A stretch of 64,000 nucleotides of DNA from Bicyclus anynana (taxonomy: Eukaryota > Arthropoda > Insecta > Lepidoptera > Nymphalidae), in contig NC_069083.1 of the NCBI RefSeq assembly GCF_947172395.1, forward strand, positions 18,074,501 to 18,138,500, read 5' to 3'. A program made the position numbers and the translations under genes. Positions 11,055-20,636 of this stretch are shown piece by piece. Below the pieces are notes generated by a model, which did not search any database, had not been told where the DNA came from, and saw nothing but the letters and a program-made list of their open reading frames with translations. Each line of letters opens with the position of its first letter. The first letter of the stretch is position 1.

Positions 11055-11445
11055 TATACTTATATTATAAAGCTGAAGAGTTTGTTTATTTTTTTGATAG
11101 AACGCGCTAATCTCAGAAACTATTGGTCCGATTTAAAAATTAAAACTTATGTGAACTTCTACCCTATCCCTATCATACCCTACAATACCCTACTTCTACC
11201 CTATCCCTATCATACCCTACAATACCCTACTTCTACCCTACCAATTTTTAGCTTTCTACCTTTGAAAATTGTGAATTGCTCTATACAACTTCCATCCCCC
11301 ATTTTAGGGAATTGGGGGATTAGAAAGAGACAAAAAGTAACCTATGACACTCTCCGTTCCTCTCCTTTCAACTATCTCCACTTTAAAAAATCACGTCAAT
11401 TCGTCGCTCCATTTTGCACACACACTTTCACATTTATAATATTAA
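11055..11445 (+). mobile_element. Degenerate Helitron-like sequence with internal minisatellite
   Basis: Starts like family H2 (CTTATATTATAAAGCTGAAG, GCGCTAATCTCAGAAACTA, TTGGTCCGATTT) and ends with the H1-like ACACACACTTTCACATTTAT. It is a mosaic or diverged member with no clear CTAG end. Overlapping frames of 159 and 126 codons here are repeat-derived and not genes. Confidence 0.45.
11155..11244. repeat. 37-bp minisatellite, 2.4 copies
   Basis: Two identical 37-bp units (11155-11191 and 11192-11228) and a partial third made of ACCCTA-rich sequence. The repetition lies inside the Helitron-like element. It is not the insect telomere repeat TTAGG. Confidence 0.9.
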
Positions 11446-12632
11446 GTATGTTTATTTTTTTTTGTTCAAATTAAACACACCTTTTTATTGCAAACTAAAA
11501 CGAAGGTATAAAGTTATATGCGAATATAAAAAATTAAATATAGAAAGAAAGAAGAAAGAAGAAAGAAGATCTTTATTTTTAAGTAATGCCACATATCACA
11601 TTAAATCTAAATTATATTATGGCTTAACTGTCCACATAAACAGTGGAATTCTCTATAATATGTGGCATAACCTAGAAAAAGGCCTCAACTCAGCATTTTG
11701 TCGCATACTTTCAATAAAAAAAGTATATAGCACTGATTTTCACTTAGGACACAGTCAAAGTGCCGCCACGCACACAGTTCAACATCCTATGTAAACTATT
11801 AAAGACAATTATTATATACTTAATATGATGCACAATTGCACATAGGTACCTGATTCACAGGATGATCTTTCAAGTTGGGTAAATAGAATAGCTAAATAAT
11901 ACTGAATAGGAAATAGTAATTAACAATTACTTTGTCAAGTATCTGTATCGTAGTAGAGGTAATGAATGAATAAACGCTCTCCCCGGACCTAATGGATGTT
12001 GGTAATGATGTAGCGAGATCTCTCCATTATCATTACTAAGCTGTTACGAGTATATCCAGGAAGGATTTGGGTACAGTGGCGTGCAGGGTATTAACTAGGA
12101 TAGGCACTAGACATGCAAATTATGCAAACTGGAAAATTCTTTTTCATTTCTCATACTCGGAAAGTAGTGTTGTTTTGTTCTGAGTATTGGGTGGAAAATG
12201 CTGCTTCCCTACACAGAGAGGGAATAACTCATACAAATTACTTCCCACCTAAGGGCCGAAATGAACTTTAAAAATAGAACTCCTGTCATTAGATGTGAAG
12301 AGTTTTATGTTTTTTTTTTCTAATTTTTCCACAACTAAATTCGGGGACAGGCAAAGATCGTTGACCATACAGCCTGTTCAGACGTCAATGAAGTTCTAGA
12401 GGAAAACTTTTATGTAGAAAGTAAAGTAATTATAAAAAAAATGCTACAGCCATGTGTATGCCAAGCAGTCGTCCAATTTGACGTCTGTTTTACCGACGGC
12501 GACGTTCCAAGAGCGGGCCAAATAAATAGACAATAATTATAATTTCCTCGTAATCGAAATGAAATTTTCTCATATTCGAAATGAAAAGTAGAGTGTTTAA
12601 CACGGGTAAAAGAATCTACTATATGAGCTTGT
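11446..12632. other. Non-coding DNA, nothing recognised
   Basis: AT-rich, with a GAAAGAA-type purine tract near 11545-11570. No recognised element. Confidence 0.45.
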
Positions 12633-12643
12633 AAGGCATTCCC

Positions 12644-12737
12644 GACATAGCTCAACATCGTGATGTTTGGAAGTCCCTACATAAGACCTATATCCTGCAG
12701 TGGACGTCCATCGGCTGATATGATGATGACGATAATG
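12644..12737 (+). mobile_element. 3'-end fragment of the RTE LINE
   Basis: Matches the last about 90 bases of the RTE LINE at 43529-45896 (ATCGTGATGTTTGGAAGTCC, CCATCGGCTGATATGATGAT). It is bounded by an imperfect direct repeat, AAGGCATTCCC (12633-12643) and AAGGCATGCCC (12738-12748), so it is a severely 5'-truncated insertion. Confidence 0.85.
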
Positions 12738-12913
12738 AAGGCATGCCCCGTGTAGGTTTTTTTGCACATATGCGGCGCATTGTTTGAAATGTTGTCGTCT
12801 ATAAATTATCATTAAGTATATTATGCGTTTATTACTACAATACAGTCTCACAATAAGTTGATTATAAAACTAGTAGATAAGAGGAAATGTTCACAATAAA
12901 ATATGGGAGTTTG

Positions 12914-13342
12914 ATATTAAATGATTATGAACCACGGCTAAAACTCACGTGATATTACGTCGGAGTATGCCCGAATTTTAATCGGGATCATGGATGGTTG
13001 CTGCCCACAGCGTGGAAACCGCTATTTTTTTCATTGTCACATACAACAAACTTGGAACAAGATAGCATTAGTTCGGTTTGCTTACAAGAAGACGAGTCTA
13101 ATGAAGATGACATTAATGAACCGTCGGAGAGTGTAACGGAACCTTCACTCCCCACCACTCAACCCCTCTCCGCGCGCGCAATGCGTGCAGCAGCGCGTCG
13201 CGCAGCCGCTTCGCAGTTTGGATCGTGCCGCGATGCAAGAACCAGCTCATGACTAAGGGCCCCGTATGGGTTCGATTCTAGTCGGGCATACTCCGACGTA
13301 ATATCACGTGAGTTTTAGCCGTGTTTCATAATCATTTAATAT
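12914..13342. mobile_element. Foldback element with 61-bp terminal inverted repeats
   Basis: Arms 12914-12974 and 13282-13342 are reverse complements with a single mismatch. They include CACGTGATATTACGTCGGAG. The interior (12975-13281) is GC-rich in its second half and contains GGTTCGATTCT near 13269, which resembles Pol III box B. No transposase is present. Confidence 0.8.
12998..13252 (+). CDS. Unrecognised 84-codon frame inside the foldback
   Basis: The predicted peptide has an acidic middle (residues about 30-45, rich in D, E, N and S) and an Arg/Ala-rich C-terminus. I do not recognise a family. GC content in the 3' half is far above that of the flanks, which could reflect a captured coding fragment. 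The ATG has no supporting context. It may equally be chance reading through a GC-rich repeat interior. Confidence 0.15.
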   Translation: MLPTAWKPLFFSLSHTTNLEQDSISSVCLQEDESNEDDINEPSESVTEPSLPTTQPLSARAMRAAARRAAASQFGSCRDARTSS

Positions 13343-14439
13343 GAATAACACTCACGATAGTTTAAATTCTAAAAGAGAGTTTGATAATTTATGTTGAACT
13401 TTTCGTACTCAGATATAGATGTTGCTGGAAAGAACTTTGCAAATTACTAATGTAAATATTTTTAAGAAGAACCAAAATATTGTATTTTGTGAGTTAACAA
13501 GTTTGTATCTTGTGGCAAAATGAGAATTTTGAACTCAAATTTGAAATTGAACTAATAATATGAAAGAAGTAAAAGCTGTAGGATCAAGTTCAATGAGAAT
13601 ATTCAAAGACATAATCATCGGTTTCAACGACTTCAAACAATAGGCCATTTTCTTCATTTGCAATTCTGAATTCGGTCTCGCACTAATGCAGGGGATAGAA
13701 TGGCATCCTTTGTAATTTTGAAACAGGACTTACTTCACATTACAAAAAAGGAGCTCTTCGTAATGGGCTCATTTTACAACGTCAATTTGTGAAAGAAAAT
13801 TTTTAAAGCTTAAAGTAGCTATTTTGTAACTATAATCATTTGAATGACCCTAATTTAAAGGTCATCTATTAAACTAGAGCCCATTCAAAAATACATACAA
13901 AAATAATTGATAAACATAAAAAATAGTCCCGTTTTTTGGAAAAAACTTACTTTGCAGTATAAAAAATTTAACTTTCATTACTTGAAACAACTATTAAAAA
14001 ATAATTACCAAGTTTATAATCAATGCTTAAGTAATTTTTCAGCACATGGTATGACTAAACTGCACTGAAGGCAGGGATTTTTGTATTTTGTACAAAAATC
14101 AACATAACTTAAAAACCGTAAAATTTCGGCTTACATATATTGCGTTATTTTAGTAGGCCTTGATGTCAGCTATCACCCTGTGGAGTATATCGTACTATTT
14201 ATGGGACACCCTGTATATATAAAACAAAGACTGGTTTATTACAAAACTTGAAACTCGAGACCAATTTTCATAATTTTTGATTCGTTGGATTTGTCACCAC
14301 CAAGAATAGCAGTACATTTTAAAAACAATGAAAACTCTTCGAATACAGTATAATATATGGATTTAAAAAAAAAACCTAAAGATATAAACAAAGTTGTTCT
14401 ATTTTAGAATTTAAACTATCGTGAGTGTTATTCATATTA
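13337..14439. mobile_element. Element with perfect 38-bp terminal inverted repeats
   Basis: Arms 13337-13374 and 14402-14439 are exact reverse complements. The left arm overlaps the right arm of the preceding foldback by six bases. The 1.03-kb interior has no coding capacity. Its right part (about 13960-14216) matches the interior of the miniature element at 36742-37201 and ends in ACACCCTGTATA, so another element is nested inside. Confidence 0.7.
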
Positions 14440-14624
14440 TTGGGGGGAAGTTGTTCTATAGTAATCGTTTAAGTGGTGAAATACTATTGATATTTTGTGA
14501 GCGGGTAATGGAAATTACTGGACTCCACGCGAACGATATCACATGCTTCCGCTAGTAAATAATACCTAAAATAAATAATATACAATAGAAATTGTAATTG
14601 AACGATGCAGAACGAACGGAGAGC
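14440..14624. other. Non-coding spacer
   Basis: No feature recognised. Confidence 0.4.
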
Positions 14625-14872
14625 GTGGTTTCGAATCTGGTCTAGAGCATGCAACTTTTTAGTTGTGTGCATTTTAAGAAATCAAATACGTGTCTCAAAC
14701 GGTGAAGGAAAACATCGTGAGGGCACCACCATACCTGAGAATTTTATTGTATCTCTACGTGTATGAAGTCTGCCAATACGCATGAAAGGGCCTAAGTCCT
14801 CTCATTCTGAGAGGGCTTAGGCCCTTTCATGATCAGCAACGAGCTAAATATGATTAGTGATGATGCAGGCGG
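14625..14872 (+). repeat. SINE A copy, rearranged
   Basis: Box B (GGTTTCGAATCTGG), the TTGTGTGCATTTTAAGAAAT body and a GTGATGATG end are recognisable. The head is degraded. The region that should read through the middle of the 3' half is replaced by a near-perfect hairpin at 14781-14831. Confidence 0.75.
14781..14831. repeat. 24-bp-arm hairpin inside a SINE
   Basis: Arms 14781-14804 and 14808-14831 pair with one mismatch across a 3-base loop. Only the CCTCTCATTCTGAGAGG centre is native to SINE A. The outer sequence duplicates in inverted orientation. Confidence 0.9.
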
Positions 14873-16305
14873 ATTAAGACCCGTATTTGGAAGGCCCATA
14901 TCCAGCAGACTAACAATGGACTCCGTTGTCCGTTATACTATGATAATAATGATGAAAAAAGCACATCAGTAATTCATTCTTATTTGAACTGAGATAAATT
15001 TGAATCACAAATTCGAATTATGATAGAAATGGGTTAACAAGAAACACGGATTTAATTTACAAGACAAAAAGCTCTTCCAATATAAGACATTATATTTAAA
15101 GAGCTTTGTGAGTTGAATACCAAAGGATTTAAAGATATCAAAGGAGATAAGGAATCTACTTAACAGAACTCATGTAGCTTTCTGTTTTATACTCTATTGA
15201 GAATTATATTTATGGAAATAATCCAAAACATGACACTCGTTCCATTTCATTAGACCTTACTCTCTAGAGGCAGTTACTGCTATATTTTGAGTCCGTAATG
15301 TTACTTACGAGTAGGTATAGTTATTTTAATAGTTCAAACTTAACAGATATTTTTATGGAATATATGCTTCGATTGCTGCTATGCTCGCTTATTGTTAATT
15401 TTTATAATATTTTAAATCAACTACAACAAAAAGAGATGTGTTCAAAAAATAAAACATCATCATTATTAGAAAAGAAAGAAAATTCGGCAGGTTTTTCCAC
15501 ATCACTAATGAGGCATTTTTCCACTAGTAAGCGAAAAAACTGATGGTATGGAATAGATATGACAGTAATCCAACAAGCGGATTTCGATTTTACGGATTTT
15601 GATCAACCCACAGTTTCGAACAACGTCACCTTTTAGTGTAATTGTAACTTGAACTAACGTTATGTGAAATTTATTCCAAATTCTCCATACATCTACATAT
15701 TACAGAGATCCCCGAAATGTGGTTTGGTAGGTTGTCTGTGTAAGAATCCGATTTGCAATTGTAAACTGAGGGCAAGGGATCGATAGAGGGCGGCGCAGGT
15801 AATAGGAAAATGTAAATGAGCAAGCTAACTGTGGATTACGTCTCTCCTAATATTACGAAAAGGTTGCTACTGCTTTGGGGGGAAATTGAAGTTGTTCAGT
15901 ATTCATTGATAAAGTTATTTATACTGAATGTCAGAAATCTAAAATCGGATATAAAAAGTCATCATCTAAATCAACATAATAAAAATTAGAAGTCTATAAA
16001 CTTGTGTGAGAGTTATTATACGTTGTAGTAACTCAGGACCTGTATTCGCTAACTACTAAAATTAAAACCGCCGCACTCGTTTGACATTTATTAGTTTTTT
16101 ATAGAACATACGCTACAGAATATGTTTTATAACCCGAAAGAAACTTCTCTCGTTACACCTATAGGGACTTTAACCGCGACGTCCTAGGTCGTGCTAAGAA
16201 AAATTGATTTCTCCTTTTTCCAAGAAACTTTTTAGTGAATATCATGATCGTGAAATTGGTAGAGAAAAGAAACAGTGTAACACGTTCATGAGTTAGTGAC
16301 CACTT
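14873..16305. other. AT-rich non-coding DNA
   Basis: Near 14890-14945 there is a weak likeness to the RTE 3' end (TTTGGAAGGCCC...ATGATGA), too diverged to call. An 81-codon frame at 15298-15543 has no domain. Confidence 0.4.
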
Positions 16306-16467
16306 TAAGCCGGATTTACATTTGTCTAACGTGTCATGTCGTGACGCATTAGAACAGAATCGGTATCATATGTTTTATATGACAAGTTTACACTTACGTG
16401 CTATGACAATGTATGATACCGATTCTGTTCACGACACGACACGTCAGACAAATATAAATCCAGCTTA
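16306..16467. mobile_element. Short hairpin-type miniature inverted-repeat element
   Basis: Left end TAAGCCGGATTTACATTTGT pairs with the right end TATAAATCCAGCTTA, and the pairing continues inward through CGTGTC...GACACG and AACAGAATCGGTATCAT/ATGATACCGATTCTGTT. The 162-bp unit is almost entirely two arms. No target duplication is unambiguous. No coding. Confidence 0.8.
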
Positions 16468-17384
16468 GTGATATATTAAACAAAAAAGATATGGCAAATA
16501 TTCTTTTTGAATTTAATAACGATAGCTAACGTAATAATGTCAGACACAAGCTCGGTTGACTATATCCTCCGAGGAACCTAGATTATTTATTATCCCAGCA
16601 GTTGGTCCTGAAACAAAAAGCTATCAATAACATTTTATGAGTTCATGTAATTACTACAGCTGCCCTCACAGACGTGCAAGGATCTTCCATTATCGCAATA
16701 AACAACCAAATCAATACACCGGCGGGAGCGAAAACGTTTAATTACAGTTTACGGTTATGTTATCTTTTATTACCGCCGTCTCGCGGCACTGCATTATAGG
16801 AACGGGCAATGGGAGCAGAAATATAACTTTTATATATTTACATCGACATTACGGAAATTTTATGTTAACTGAATGTTAAATAAGCAAACGTTCGTTCTAG
16901 AAATAAACACAAAGTTTGGACGCCTTAATAATTCAACGGTTTAGCTAATGGTACCGAAATACTCACAGAACATTCAACGCTATACTACAGAATACTACTG
17001 AATACGGTTATCTCGATTATATAACAGATTTTTCTTAAAATATTCTAGTTCCCTTCCAATCCCGACAGTGAAAATCTTGTCTTTTTGTCTTGGTATGTAC
17101 CTACTTGGTATGTTGGTACCCTAAATATTTGTTTAATTATGTTGGATAACTTCAAAATAAGTTTAAATTTATTTTGGAATAAATTACCAAATTTTTTATT
17201 AGCAATTAAAAAAGGGCAAGATATATATTTTTTTAATATTTTGTCTGTTCGTCGTAACAGCTCAACGGCATTTGATGTAGTTGTCACAAGAAGATTAAGG
17301 TAATATTTAACATTGCTTCATTAAAAAGTAAAAATAAAAATGAAGTTTTACATAGGACAGATTATAGGAGTTAGGCACTTATTT
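16468..17384. other. AT-rich non-coding DNA
   Basis: Overlapping opposite-strand frames near 17045-17303 have no recognised domain. Nothing else supportable. Confidence 0.45.
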
Positions 17385-17458
17385 GGCCCAAAGGATAAGT
17401 CTTGCCATCCAGGGGCGTATTGGGCACCTTGCCTATGGGTGAACAATTAGATGGTGCG
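17385..17458 (+). pseudogene. Small LINE pol C-terminus fragment
   Basis: Shares TTGGCCCAAAGGATAA, GGCGTATTGGG and GTGAACAATTAGATGG with 29285-29370, where the frame ends a non-LTR retrotransposon-like C-terminus. This copy is too short and degraded to encode anything. Confidence 0.5.
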
Positions 17459-17562
17459 TATATAATATAATTATTTTATTTATTTAAAATTTAGATTTTA
17501 TTATTCGTTTGATTCTTAGTCTTAATTTAATTTATTTGAAAATTTCAATACATAACTTTAAA

Positions 17563-17666
17563 CTCTGGATTAACACATAGGCTACCTTTCATCCCGGAAA
17601 AATCCATGGTTCCCGCGGGATTTGTAAAAAACTGAATTCCACGCTGAAGTCGCGGGCGTTCGCTAG
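17563..17666 (+). mobile_element. Helitron-like H1, 3' half only
   Basis: CTCTGGATTAACACATAGGC, CATGGTTCCCGCGGGATTTG and GTCGCGGGCGTTCGCTAG are family H1 signatures. It ends CTAG at 17663-17666, followed by T. The 5' part is missing. Confidence 0.75.
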
Positions 17667-18599
17667 TTTATTATAAATCTTGAAATAGAAAATACACATG
17701 AGGACATAAGAATAAAATTATCCCAAAAAATACGGATTTTAGCGAAAGTATTTGCGTGCGTCAGCTTGTCGTTGATACAAATGATCGAGAAAAGTATATT
17801 TTATGTAAGCGAAAATTACGCTTTGTAGATTTGCTTATTTTCCGCGGACACCTCTCTATGCGGTAACATCAAAGTCCAACAACAGCCTCGGGCGGTTTCT
17901 GTTTCATCAACTTAATTCGATATTAAGAATTGTGGAGCGCCGCGAACGACAGATCAAAGATATACTTTCTCTTTGACCGGTCGAGGAGAAACCAAACGGT
18001 TGATCGGTTTGTTTATTTATTTCATTTCAAAAAATCACAGCTATGTTGATACATTGAAAACATAAAATCTTGTTAACAAAAATATAACTGACTGCAAAGA
18101 TGCATAACTCCATCAATATAAATCGTTATATGGGCCCTTCCATACTAAAGAACGCACAATTTTATGTCATTACTCAAAGACGTGCACGCACATCTTATCT
18201 TAGTACGTAACAAGCGCATGCTGTGAGTGGACGTGGACTTAAAAATATATTTACTGTTTTTTCTTATTTTAATCCCTTAATTATACCTTCGTGTTCATTT
18301 TGGAAGTGTAAAAACACAAGCCACAACATAAATAAAAGAGAAATGTGTTACAAGTGATGACGTACTCAATGTGCGAAACCAATGACAATTCCGTGACCTA
18401 TCTAACGATCTACGATCGATGCATTGCTCTAAAAAAAGAAAAATAACCGATTGATAAAACCTATGTCCTTTTTATCGATCGGTTTAAAAGCGGTGCTATG
18501 CAAATAGGCTCCTAAGATTTATTTTGGTTTTTTGGCGCCGCCTTCAAATCGATCAATAGGAAGGACAAAGGTACAATAATATTTTCGCTTTTTAGTGTA
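17667..18599. other. Non-coding DNA, nothing recognised
   Basis: Unique AT-rich sequence without credible frames. It includes short TCGATCGG-like palindromes near 18410-18550. Confidence 0.45.
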
Positions 18600-19005
18600 A
18601 TGCATTTTTGAAGTCGGTTAAATCTTTTGTTAAAAAGATTTTAATTTACTGTTTCATTGTGTGCTAGCATCGTAACCGTAAACGTCACAGTTTTGGCAAT
18701 TTCGGTCACTTATTTCAGTTATTTTGATTTTAACACAAAATTACCTTTTAATTTAACCTATTTTCGTGAAATTTAAATGGGACCAATCTGAAAGTATACT
18801 CTTTCCAACAAAAAAAATTTTACAAAATTGGTTAATACATGACGAAGTTATGAGGTAACAAACATAAAAACAGAATAAAAGCATACGCGTCGAATTGAAA
18901 ACGTCCTCGTTTTTTTGAAGTCGGTTAATAACAAAGTTAATAGACATAAACATTACAAAAAAACAAATAATCGATAATGTAATGTTATCTGTCATACAAA
19001 CAAAC
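18600..19005 (-). repeat. 'accgacttcaaaaaagg' lepidopteran repeat
   Basis: Recognised by AAGTCGGTTA at both 18613 and 18918 and by the conserved blocks ATGACGAAGTTATGAGGTAA and TGGGACCAATCTGAAAGTAT. Related copies lie at 40060-40245 (minus) and 41413-41580 (plus), with short pieces at 6190 and 57560. The family is abundant in Lepidoptera. Its transposition class is not clear from these copies. Confidence 0.65.
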
Positions 19006-19061
19006 AAAAACACGTTTGATATTAGCTTTCCTAAAGTTTGAATATCGTTTACATACCTATT

Positions 19062-19110
19062 GACTAGCAGACGCCCGCGAATTCGTCCTCGTAGAAAACC
19101 CTAACAATTA
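19062..19110 (-). mobile_element. Helitron-like H1 3'-end fragment
   Basis: AGCAGACGCCCGCGAATTCG is the H1 terminal hairpin region. Only about 50 bases remain, 45 bp from the better-preserved copy that follows. Confidence 0.5.
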
Positions 19111-19152
19111 CCCTTACTGTAGTTATTTGAAGAACAGTATTTTTATATAATA

Positions 19153-19399
19153 CTAGTGGACGCCCGCGACTTCGTCTGCGTGAAATTCAGTTTTTCACAA
19201 ATCCAGCGGGAACAATGGGTTTTTCCGGGTTGAAAAGTAGCCTATGTGTTAATTCAAAGTAAAATCGATTTCCATTCCAAATTTCAGATAAAACGCTTCA
19301 GTAGCCGCAGTGTAAAAGAGGAACAAACATACTTACACATTTACACACTTTCACACTTACACACAAACTTTCGCCTTTATAATTAATATTAGAGTGTGA
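19153..19399 (-). mobile_element. Non-autonomous Helitron-like H1, both ends visible
   Basis: On the minus strand it begins TCACACTCTAATATTAATT and ends with the hairpin and CTAG. The host base before the 5' end is A and after the 3' end is T, exactly the Helitron A|T target. The interior shows AAAGGCGAAAGTTTGTGTG and ATTTGGAATGGAAATCGAT. At 247 bp it has no coding capacity and depends on an autonomous Helitron elsewhere. Confidence 0.85.
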
Positions 19400-20132
19400 T
19401 TTCCATAACTTTTTAATAAACAATATTACTTATTTATTTATTTAAATTCTAACAATTTCTGTAAATATTTTTGAACACCAACATTAATTTTATATTCCAC
19501 CAAGTTTATATCTCTTCAAAGCAACCCTGTCTGACAAAATACAGTAAGATAACACAAGTAATTAACGAAATAAAACAAAAAGTGATTACAACAGTATTAC
19601 AGTAACAAAGGAGTCTTGGCTGACGTAATCACAAAACAAAATGGCGGAGGCGTGTGATTCGGAACAAATGGAGCGCTGAAGGGATCCACGCGAACAATCA
19701 TATCTAAGCAACGCTAACGTAGCAAAAATAATATTTTTCTTTAATAATAGAACACGCAACGATTTCTCGTTTGTTATGTTTAGAAGAACATAACCTTTAA
19801 ACGTGCTATTAATTGTGGTTTGAGCCCTGATTTGTGATTAATAGACCTTTGTTAATTTATGATATACATATTTATAAATAAGGGTTCCGTTTTGTACTAC
19901 GTACGTTCGGAACCCTAAAAATTACTTCATACTTAGACGGTTGAGGGTCTGGATCCTTAAAAACTGCTACCTCCCAAAGCCATCACGGTTCAAACTCCGT
20001 ATTTGGCTACCGTACTTACTTACTCGTATGGTAGGAGCATGAGCTGACAAACTTCATGAGCAAAAACATGAGCTTTTTAGAAATTCTTCCCCTAAGGGGA
20101 GTTCCCACAGGACTGTAAAACTCTAACATTCG
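19400..20132. other. Non-coding DNA left of the BEL/Pao insertion
   Basis: Includes the segment GTACTACGTACGTTCGGAAC near 19894 but no recognised element. It ends at the CAGGC target copy (20133-20137). Confidence 0.45.
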
Positions 20133-20137
20133 CAGGC

Positions 20138-20477
20138 TGGTGTGGAAATAGGTGAACTTTGGAGACAAAGGATCTCGTGAACTGACCTTGTGAAGCAGCA
20201 AATCTCACAGGGCTGCTAGGCGCCTTCGACAGCTCATAGAAGCCCACCAATGCACAACACAACACATATTATAGTTTTTAATAATCACTGATTTAGAAAG
20301 CGCGCGAGCCAATTTATGCGTAGTTATCAGGCGGCGAACATTGATTGACTAATTTGATCGAAGCGTCTGGCGTTGCGGGTTGCAATTGTCTCCCTCTCAC
20401 GAGAATAAGGAAATGGAAAAGGTAGGAGAAGAAGGGAGACAAGTATATATCTGTAATGTGTGTGTATGGCGTTAACA
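20138..20477 (-). repeat. 3' LTR of the BEL/Pao element
   Basis: 340 bp, identical by eye to 26115-26454. The left flank carries the CAGGC duplication. Next to it, at 20478-20491, lies the polypurine tract. Confidence 0.95.
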
Positions 20478-20491
20478 TTTATCCCCCGGGC
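20478..20491 (-). promoter_or_regulatory. Polypurine tract for plus-strand priming
   Basis: On the element strand this reads GCCCGGGGGATAAA and touches the 3' LTR. The G/A-rich core in the expected place supports the role. The two or three pyrimidines at its start are unremarkable. Confidence 0.6.
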
Positions 20492-20636
20492 TGAGGCAAA
20501 GCCTTCAGGAAAATAAAAGTTTGCTATGATGCGATAGCGTATAAATAATATAATAAAGTTGTAAGAAAAGACTAACTATAAATTAAAAATAAACATTAAT
20601 TAATTAGGTTAAAGCGTTAATATTAAAGTGCGAATA

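Noticed and set aside
11155..11244. Interstitial telomere repeat
   Set aside because: The ACCCTA-rich unit is 37 bp long and is not TTAGG/CCTAA, the telomere repeat of Lepidoptera.
20478..20636. Envelope-like gene after pol
   Set aside because: Only about 160 bases separate the pol stop from the 3' LTR, so there is no room for one.
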